A DNA stretch of 64,000 nucleotides, taken from the NCBI RefSeq assembly GCF_001887595.1, contig NZ_CP017480.1, positions 2,081,001 through 2,145,000 on the forward strand, given 5' to 3'. Both the position numbers and the translations under genes were made by a program. The DNA comes from Luteibacter rhizovicinus DSM 16549 (GTDB taxonomy: Bacteria; Pseudomonadota; Gammaproteobacteria; Xanthomonadales; Rhodanobacteraceae). Of the stretch, positions 53,379 to 64,000 are shown one piece after another. Position 1 is the first letter of the stretch. The number at the start of each line of letters is the position of its first letter. The notes below the pieces were generated by a model. The model did no database searches. It saw only the letters and a list, made by a program, of their open reading frames with translations, and was not told the origin of the DNA.

Positions 53379-54071
53379 ATGACCCCACGTCTTTCCCGCC
53401 TGCTTGCCCTCGGACTTCTTGCCTTGCTGCCCATCTCGGCGGCCCAGGCCGCGGATCCACCGAAGGAGCAGGCCGAGAACGCGGTTCGCGTGCTCAAGGA
53501 AATCATGGATGACGCCCCCGATAAACAGCTTCCGGCCGACCTGCTCAAGAACGCCAGGGCGATCGCGGTGCTGCCTGACATGGTCAAGGGCGGTTTCGTC
53601 TTCTCGGGCGCCAAGGGCGAGGGGCTGATCTCGATCAAGAGTCCCGACGGGACCTGGTCCAATCCCAATTTCATCTCCATGGCGGGTGCCGGTGTCGGCT
53701 TCCAGATCGGTATCCAGTCAGCCGACGTGATCCTGGTCTTCCGCACGGACCGGGGCGTGCAGGGCATCATCGACGGCAAGTTCACCCTGGGCGCCAACGC
53801 CTCCGCCGCCGCCGGCCCGGTGGGGCGCTCAGCCACGGCGGCCACCGACGGCCAGCTCAAGGCCGAGATCTACACCTACTCCCGCGCCCGGGGTCTGTTC
53901 GCCGGCGTGGCGCTGGATGGCACCCATTTCAGCATCGACGACGATACGAACAAGCAGGTGTACGGCCCGGGCATTACACCCCGCCGCATCTTCGAGACAG
54001 GCGGTATAACCAACGCTCCGGCATACGTGGTCAATTTCCGCGATACGCTGGAGGAGTACACTAACCGCTGA
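53379..54071 (+). CDS. SYLF (Ysc84) domain lipid-binding protein, secreted
   Basis: This 230-residue protein has a signal peptide (LLALGLLALLPISAAQA) and a SYLF domain from about residue 40: NARAIAVLPDMVKGGFVFSG, GAGVGFQIGIQSADVILVF, YSRARGLFAGVALDG. SYLF domains bind phosphoinositides in eukaryotes; the bacterial role in the envelope is unknown. AAAGGAG eight bases before the ATG supports the start. It stands between hemH (divergent) and tatA. Confidence 0.9.
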   Translation: MTPRLSRLLALGLLALLPISAAQAADPPKEQAENAVRVLKEIMDDAPDKQLPADLLKNARAIAVLPDMVKGGFVFSGAKGEGLISIKSPDGTWSNPNFISMAGAGVGFQIGIQSADVILVFRTDRGVQGIIDGKFTLGANASAAAGPVGRSATAATDGQLKAEIYTYSRARGLFAGVALDGTHFSIDDDTNKQVYGPGITPRRIFETGGITNAPAYVVNFRDTLEEYTNR

Positions 54072-54146
54072 ATCTGAACCATCCGGCGTCGCGCAAGGGC
54101 GCCGGTCCGTCCCATCGGTGCCCTGGCGGGCGCCTGCGAGGTTTTC

Positions 54147-54392
54147 ATGAGCATTACCCATATCGTCCTCCTGCTGCTCGTCGTCGTGTTGATCTTCGGC
54201 ACGAAGAAGCTGCGCAACATCGGCTCGGATCTGGGCGGTGCCATGCGCGACTTCAAGAAAGGGATGGAAGGCGACGAGGAGGCCAAGGCCGCCCGTGAGC
54301 GCGAAGAGAAGCTGCGCGCCGATCCGCCGGTAACGGCCCAGGTCCCGCCGGTCCACACCGAATCCACCGAGCCGCGCGACCGCGCTCCGTGA
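54147..54392 (+). CDS. tatA: Sec-independent translocase subunit TatA
   Basis: This 81-residue protein has a short N-terminal membrane helix (THIVLLLLVVVLIFGTKKL), the FGTKKLRNIGSDLGGAMRDF hinge and amphipathic helix, and a charged tail. It forms the pore-like oligomer of the Tat system, which exports folded proteins with twin-arginine signals. The helix begins ITHIVLLLLV. tatB follows after 13 bases. Confidence 0.95.
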   Translation: MSITHIVLLLLVVVLIFGTKKLRNIGSDLGGAMRDFKKGMEGDEEAKAAREREEKLRADPPVTAQVPPVHTESTEPRDRAP

Positions 54393-54405
54393 TCCTGGCG
54401 GCGCC

Positions 54406-54819
54406 ATGATCGAGATCAGCTTCGGTAAATTGCTGCTGCTCGCGGTGGTGGCGCTCATCGTGCTCGGCCCCGAGAAGCTCCCGCACGCGGCCCGCACCGC
54501 GGGCGCCTTGCTCCGGCGCATGCGCAACGGCTGGGACAACGTGAAGGCCGAGGTCGAGCGCGAGATCCAGGCCGAGGAAATCAAGCGCACGCTGCGCGAG
54601 ACGGCCGAAAGCGCCCGTTCCGCCCACGACAGCGTCCGCGACGAGATCCGCGGTGCCGGCCAGGACATCCGTGACACCGGCGATCGCGTGCGCGACACCT
54701 TTACCGAAACGCAGACGGCGCGTATCGAGGGTCGTGAGCCCGACCCGGCACGCGACATGCTGCCGCTGGCCCACGGCGTGACCACGCCGCCCACGGATGA
54801 GACGCATGACCCCAAGTGA
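54406..54819 (+). CDS. tatB: Sec-independent translocase subunit TatB
   Basis: The 137-residue protein starts MIEISFGKLLLLAVVALIVL and has GPEKLPHAARTAG, the TatB hallmark (Glu8 region and GPxKLP). A long charged helical tail follows. Together with TatC it is the receptor for twin-arginine signal peptides. Its 3' end overlaps the tatC start by 14 bases. Confidence 0.94.
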   Translation: MIEISFGKLLLLAVVALIVLGPEKLPHAARTAGALLRRMRNGWDNVKAEVEREIQAEEIKRTLRETAESARSAHDSVRDEIRGAGQDIRDTGDRVRDTFTETQTARIEGREPDPARDMLPLAHGVTTPPTDETHDPK

Positions 54820-55564
54820 CCCCCGTCCGTCCGCCGACGACGCGATCGAAGAGGGCCTGTTCTCCCACCTGATCGAACTACGCTCCCGGCTCCTTCGCGC
54901 CGTGGTCGTGCTCCTGCTGGTGCTATTGGCCCTGGTCCCCGTGGCCAATCATCTTTATGCGGAACTGGCCAAGCCGCTGGTCGAGCGCATGCCGCAGGGC
55001 GCGCACCTGATTGCGACCGAGGTGGCCAGCCCGTTCGTCACCCCGTTGAAACTCGCCTTTTTCGTGGCGCTGTTCATCAGCATGCCGATGATCATCTACC
55101 AGCTGTGGGCCTTCGTCAGTCCCGGGCTGTACCGCCACGAGAAGCGGCTGGCGCGGCCCCTGCTGGTCGCCTCGCTGGTGCTGTTCTATGCCGGCTGCGC
55201 GTTCGCCTATTTCGTGGTGATGCCGGCGGCGTTCAAATTCCTCAACGCCGTCACGCCTGAAGGCGTGGCGATGATGACCGACATCACGCATTACCTCGAT
55301 TTCGTCATGCTGATGTTCTTCGCCTTCGGCCTCTGCTTCGAAGTGCCGGTGGCCGTGGTGATCCTGGCCGCCGTGGGTATCGTCGACGCGGAGAAGCTCA
55401 GCAAGGGCCGCGGCTACGCGATCGTCGGCGCCTTCGCTATTTCTGCCTTCATCACCCCGCCGGATTTGTTGTCCATGGTGATGCTCGCCGTGCCAATGTG
55501 CCTGCTTTACGAAGTGGGCCTGCTTTCGGTGCGCTTCCTGCTGAAACCACCCGAAAGGGAGTGA
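54806..55564 (+). CDS. tatC: Sec-independent translocase subunit TatC
   Basis: The 252-residue TatC has six membrane helices. SHLIELRSRLLRAVV at the N-terminus and the conserved FVSPGLYRHEKR loop are diagnostic, with FGLCFEVPVAVV and FAISAFITPPDLLSM later. It recognises the twin-arginine motif. An in-frame ATG nine bases upstream (54797) is the alternative start; GGATGAG before 54806 makes the shorter form slightly better. Confidence 0.95.
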   Translation: MTPSDPRPSADDAIEEGLFSHLIELRSRLLRAVVVLLLVLLALVPVANHLYAELAKPLVERMPQGAHLIATEVASPFVTPLKLAFFVALFISMPMIIYQLWAFVSPGLYRHEKRLARPLLVASLVLFYAGCAFAYFVVMPAAFKFLNAVTPEGVAMMTDITHYLDFVMLMFFAFGLCFEVPVAVVILAAVGIVDAEKLSKGRGYAIVGAFAISAFITPPDLLSMVMLAVPMCLLYEVGLLSVRFLLKPPERE

Positions 55565-55568
55565 TGTC

Positions 55569-56201
55569 ATGGGCGCGTCGATCGGCTGGCTGGCGGTAAA
55601 GGGCAAGGATGCGGACGCCGTGTTGGGCGCCCTCGACCTGGTTCGCAACGAACAGACCGAATCGCATCCGCGCCGTGGCTTCGCGATCACGCTCCCATCA
55701 GGCTGGTTTGTCGTGGTGACGCGTTTCGCCTCCCCGTTGATCGCCGAGGAATCGTTGCGCCCCCTGTCGCGTGGTTGCACCGTGGTCACCTGCGAACAGG
55801 ACGACCAGCAGCTGGTCAGTGCCGCCACGTGCTACGTGGACGGGCTGCGCACGTGGAGCATCGAACACGATGGCCAGCAGGACGACACGCGTCACCTCGC
55901 CTCGCAGGGATCGCTGCCTCGCGCCTTCGATGCCATCCACGCACGCATCGAGGCCCTGCAGGATCACGCCGACGCGGAAGGCGAAGATGCCGACCACTTC
56001 TTTTTCCTGCCGCCCGAACTCGCCCACAGCGTGACGACGTTCGACGAAACGCGGCCCGCGAGCGCGTATGGCGTCGCGGCCTTCGAAGGATGGACGCCGG
56101 CCGAAGCGCTCAAGCCGGGGCGCAAGGCGACGCTGCCGTGGAGCGTCCGGCGGGCCATGGTGACGGCCCGCGCGGATCGGCCCTGGTGGAAGTTCTGGTG
56201 A
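55569..56201 (+). CDS. Conserved hypothetical protein after tatC
   Basis: The 210-residue protein starts MGASIGWLAVKGKDADAVLG. It appears to be a soluble mixed alpha/beta protein with no signal peptide, cysteines at scattered positions, and an aromatic end (ADRPWWKFW). I recognise no family. It follows tatC by four bases and probably shares its transcript. Confidence 0.6.
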   Translation: MGASIGWLAVKGKDADAVLGALDLVRNEQTESHPRRGFAITLPSGWFVVVTRFASPLIAEESLRPLSRGCTVVTCEQDDQQLVSAATCYVDGLRTWSIEHDGQQDDTRHLASQGSLPRAFDAIHARIEALQDHADAEGEDADHFFFLPPELAHSVTTFDETRPASAYGVAAFEGWTPAEALKPGRKATLPWSVRRAMVTARADRPWWKFW

Positions 56202-56205
56202 GACC

Positions 56206-57561
56206 TTACTTGGCGGCGGGCTGCCGATTCAGCGCCATGCCCTTCAGCACATTCAGCGCCTGCGACAACGCGTAATCCTCGATCGCCAGCTTGCCATCGT
56301 CGTCCCCCGAGCTCTTGTCGCCACCGGCGGCTTTCTCATTGGCCAGGTGATTGCGAAGATCCGCTTCGGAGCCGATCAGCTGCGGTGCTGTATCGCTCTT
56401 GTTCACGGCGAGGTCTGCGAGCGGGATATCCGGCTTGATGCCTTCGGCCTGGATCGAGGTGCCGTTGGGCGTGTAATAACGCGCCGTGGTGATCTTCACG
56501 GCGTGGTCCTGGTCCAGCGGCAGCACGGTCTGCACCACGCCCTTGCCGAAGGTGCGTCGCCCCATGATCAGCGCGCGATGGTTGTCCTTCAGTGCACCGG
56601 AGACGATCTCCGCCGCGGACGCCGTGCCGTTGTCGGTGAGGATCACCATCGGCGCGCCCTTGAGCAGGTCGCCCGGGTGGGCCTCGAAATTGAGGTTGGC
56701 GTCCTGCAGGCGTCCCTTCGTCGTGACGATGGTGCCGGAGTCGAGGAAGGCGTCGGCAACGGCGACCGCCGTGGTGAGCAGGCCGCCGGGATTCGACCGC
56801 AGGTCGAGCACGGCACCCTTCGGCGCGCCATTCTTCTTGATGTAATCGGTGAGCTTCTTGTCCATGTCCGTCGCCGTGTCTTCCTGGAACTGGCTCAGGC
56901 GGATGTACGCATAGCCCGGGTCGAGCTGCCTCACCTTGACGCTGGTGACGGCGATACGCTCGCGCACCAGTGGCATGTCGATCGGCTTGTCGGACTTCTC
57001 ATGAAGAATGGTCAGGGTGATCTTGCTGCCTGGATCGCCACGCAGCTTCTTGAAGGCTTCGTCGATGTTCTGGCCGTCGATGACCATGCCGTCGACCTTG
57101 ACGATGGTGTCGCCCGGTTTGATGCCGGCGCGCGAGGCCGGCGTGTCGTCGATCGGCGAGACGATCTTCAGCGAGCCCTCCACCTGCAGCACCTCGATGC
57201 CGAGGCCGCCGTACTGGCCCGTGGTGTCCTCGTCGAGTTCGTCGAGGCCGTCCTTGTCCAGGTACTCGCTGTGAGGATCCAGGTTTTCCAGCATGCCGCT
57301 GATCGCGGCCTTCATGATGGTCTTGTTGTCGAGTTTCTCGACGTAGGCCTGGCGAACGATCTGGTAGACCCGCGTGAAGTTGCGGATATCGTCGAGAGAC
57401 ACCTCGTCGTCGGCCTTCGCCGCGATGGCTGCTGCGGAACTCGACGACGCTGCCGGCGCGTCGGGTTGCTTCAGCGGTTTGTGCTGGGCCTGGGCGGCGG
57501 GAATCGCCACCACGGTGCCGAGGGCCAGCGCGAGAGCGAAACGAAGGGGGTGCTGGCGCAT
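56206..57561 (-). CDS. ctpA: S41-family carboxy-terminal processing peptidase
   Basis: The 451-residue periplasmic protease has a signal peptide (LRFALALALGTVVAIPAAQA), a PDZ domain at about residues 115-200 (GGLGIEVLQVEGSLKIVSPI, DTPASRAGIKPGD), and a serine/lysine dyad: Ser in NGTASAAEIVSGAL near residue 317 and Lys in FGKGVVQTVLP near 338. It trims C-termini of envelope proteins. envC ends 14 bases upstream on the same strand, a pairing common in proteobacteria. Confidence 0.94.
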   Translation of the reverse strand: MRQHPLRFALALALGTVVAIPAAQAQHKPLKQPDAPAASSSSAAAIAAKADDEVSLDDIRNFTRVYQIVRQAYVEKLDNKTIMKAAISGMLENLDPHSEYLDKDGLDELDEDTTGQYGGLGIEVLQVEGSLKIVSPIDDTPASRAGIKPGDTIVKVDGMVIDGQNIDEAFKKLRGDPGSKITLTILHEKSDKPIDMPLVRERIAVTSVKVRQLDPGYAYIRLSQFQEDTATDMDKKLTDYIKKNGAPKGAVLDLRSNPGGLLTTAVAVADAFLDSGTIVTTKGRLQDANLNFEAHPGDLLKGAPMVILTDNGTASAAEIVSGALKDNHRALIMGRRTFGKGVVQTVLPLDQDHAVKITTARYYTPNGTSIQAEGIKPDIPLADLAVNKSDTAPQLIGSEADLRNHLANEKAAGGDKSSGDDDGKLAIEDYALSQALNVLKGMALNRQPAAK

Positions 57562-57575
57562 GCCTGTCTCCGGGA

Positions 57576-58748
57576 TCAATGCCGTTTACCGAGCCAGCCG
57601 CGCGCATCGATGGGTTTGCCACCCTGGCGCAGCTCGAAATAGGCGCCGTTGTCGCCGGCGGGCGCCGCGGCCGTACCGACGGTTTCGCCGGCCTCGACCA
57701 TGTCGCCCACGCCGCGCAACAGCGTTTCGTTGTTGCCGTACATGCTCATGAAGCCGTTGCCGTGGTTCACGATGATCATCATGCCGTAGCCGCGCAGGAA
57801 GTTGGCGAAGACGACGCGGCCACGGGCCACGGCTTTCACTTCGCTGCCGCGCGCGGCGACGATGATGACGCCGCTGCCATACGCGTGCACCGGACCGTTG
57901 GTCGGCCAGGGCAGGTTGCCGCGCAGGTTGCCCAGCGGTGCCGACGGTGCCGTGCCCTTCGGCACCGGGGCAGGCTCGGCGGCCTTGGCGGCCTCGTCGA
58001 TCACCTTCTGCAGCTTGGCGACCAGGGCATTCATGTCCTGCTCGTTCTGCTTCAGTGCGGCGATGCGTTGCGCCTGGTCCTTGTATTTGGAGTCCGCTTC
58101 GGCCACCAGTTTCTGCTGCTCGCTGCGCTGCTTTTCCAGTTCGCCGGTGCGCTTCTCGCGTTCGGCCCGGGTCGCCTCGAGCTTTTCCTGTTCGGCGGTG
58201 ATCGCGGTTTCGACCTCCTGCAGGCGGGAAAGATCCGCGAGCAGGCCGCGAATGCGCTCGACCCGGTTCTCCTGGAAGTAACGGGAATAGGCGAGGGCGC
58301 GCGAGATCCGGTTGACGTTCTCGTCGCCGAGGAGAATCTGCAGGTCGGAACCCCGGCCGAGGGTATACGTGGCGCGGAGCAGGTCGCTAAGCGCGCCCTT
58401 CTGCTGGTCGAGTCCGGCCTGCATTCCCGCGCGTTGCTCGTTCAGCTGCGCCAGGTCGCGTTTGCGTGCTTCCAGCTCGGTGTCGGTCTCGCGGACCGCC
58501 TTGGCGGCCGTGGAGACCTGTTCGGCCTGCCGGGCCAGGGCCGCGTTCGCGGTGTCGCGCGAGTTGGCGGTGTCCCGCTGCGCCTTTGTCAGTCCCTCGA
58601 TCTCCTTGCGGACGCCATCGAGCTTCTGCCGGGCGTCGTCCTGCTCGGACCGTGCCTTGACGTCCTGCGCCGCGAAGGCGGGCGGGAAGGGGGCGGCAGC
58701 GGCGAGGGCGAGGGTCAGGAGGAAAGGGAGGCGAGGGAATGGGTGCAT
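57576..58748 (-). CDS. envC: Murein hydrolase activator EnvC (degenerate LytM protein)
   Basis: The 390-residue protein has a signal peptide, a long coiled coil at about residues 25-235 (EQDDARQKLDGVRKEIEGL onward), and a C-terminal LytM fold. The LytM zinc ligands are not intact: VNHGNGFMSMYGNN and GAYFELRQGG stand where active enzymes have HxH and HLHFE, as in E. coli EnvC. It should therefore activate amidases (AmiA/B type) at the septum rather than cut peptidoglycan itself. The ATG at 58748 precedes the signal peptide; another in-frame ATG is six codons upstream. Confidence 0.93.
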   Translation of the reverse strand: MHPFPRLPFLLTLALAAAAPFPPAFAAQDVKARSEQDDARQKLDGVRKEIEGLTKAQRDTANSRDTANAALARQAEQVSTAAKAVRETDTELEARKRDLAQLNEQRAGMQAGLDQQKGALSDLLRATYTLGRGSDLQILLGDENVNRISRALAYSRYFQENRVERIRGLLADLSRLQEVETAITAEQEKLEATRAEREKRTGELEKQRSEQQKLVAEADSKYKDQAQRIAALKQNEQDMNALVAKLQKVIDEAAKAAEPAPVPKGTAPSAPLGNLRGNLPWPTNGPVHAYGSGVIIVAARGSEVKAVARGRVVFANFLRGYGMMIIVNHGNGFMSMYGNNETLLRGVGDMVEAGETVGTAAAPAGDNGAYFELRQGGKPIDARGWLGKRH

Positions 58749-59046
58749 CGGGCGATTATTACCCATCCGGTGCTCGGGTCGGGAAATTCGTCTCACACGA
58801 AACTATCTGCGCTGGTATGCCTCGCGAGCCGCACCCCAGCCCGTTTCTTCTCACTGGTCTCGACACGCGCGACGTAAGAATTCCGTTCGCTTTCCGTTTG
58901 GACGTCTGAACGCTTTGACGCAGCGCGACAAATATGACTAAAGTGGGCCGCAAGCTCCTTCGCGCGCACGTGATGGTCGACCGTTCCAGGTCGCGGGGCC
59001 ACGTGCACGCCAGATTCCCAGCACAACCTTATGCCCCAGGAGGCGG

Positions 59047-64000
<4,954 letters not shown>

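Noticed and set aside
58915..58943. TTGACG with CTAAAG as gltB promoter
   Set aside because: The -10 element matches the consensus at too few positions to list as a feature.

Overview
The window is dense chromosomal DNA of about 65% GC with short intergenic gaps. The protein families and their order point to the gammaproteobacterial order Xanthomonadales, most likely Rhodanobacteraceae (a Luteibacter/Dyella-like organism). That placement is an inference from protein resemblance, from the cta cluster with a reversed twin-transmembrane gene, and from the family of short 'GGAGCCGATTCATCGGCGA' repeats. I see no rRNA, tRNA, CRISPR array, prophage or insertion sequence.

Layout. 1-1010 holds the end of a methyltransferase gene and rluE. 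1141-9170 is one minus-strand operon of eight genes: dgoK, an AraFGH-type sugar ABC importer, a lactonase, a short-chain dehydrogenase, dgoA and dgoD. It reads as a complete oxidative (De Ley-Doudoroff) D-galactose route with its own importer, and a divergent LysR-type regulator lies at 9275-10153. 10293-13968 carries a DedA protein, dnaG, a DUF1328 peptide, yqeY and rpsU; tsaD is divergent. 15155-16995 has folB, folK and a membrane protein, and 17076-17684 is an unusual non-coding stretch. 17685-29439 holds a pteridine reductase, an EcsC-like protein with a histone-H1-like tail, a TonB receptor behind a possible Zur box, a MidA-type methyltransferase, cca, an NDUFA9-like protein, a soluble lytic transglycosylase, a membrane-bound GH17 protein and a small membrane protein.

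29448-42287 holds an EEP-family protein, two tandem DsbA lipoproteins, cytochrome c4, engB, msrC, bioD, a Dcp-type peptidase, two divergent orphan genes and putA. 42450-51276 is the aa3 cytochrome c oxidase cluster: DUF2244, ctaC, ctaD, small ORF, ctaE, twin-TM protein, SURF1, Sco-like protein, ctaA and ctaB. A RelE/HTH toxin-antitoxin module is lodged inside it, and no cox11/ctaG gene is present at the expected place. 51343-58748 has an alpha/beta hydrolase, hemH, a SYLF protein, tatABC, an orphan, ctpA and envC. 59047 to the end is gltB and the start of gltD.

The features most worth a second look are the 5' region of the toxin-antitoxin module, the REP-like repeat family, the non-coding block at 17076-17684 and the missing cox11. 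In the toxin-antitoxin 5' region, a 22-codon leader ORF has its Shine-Dalgarno inside one hairpin, runs across a second strong palindrome, and ends in a GTGA overlap with the toxin start. One REP-like repeat sits in frame inside a protein and another supplies the stop codons of two convergent genes.
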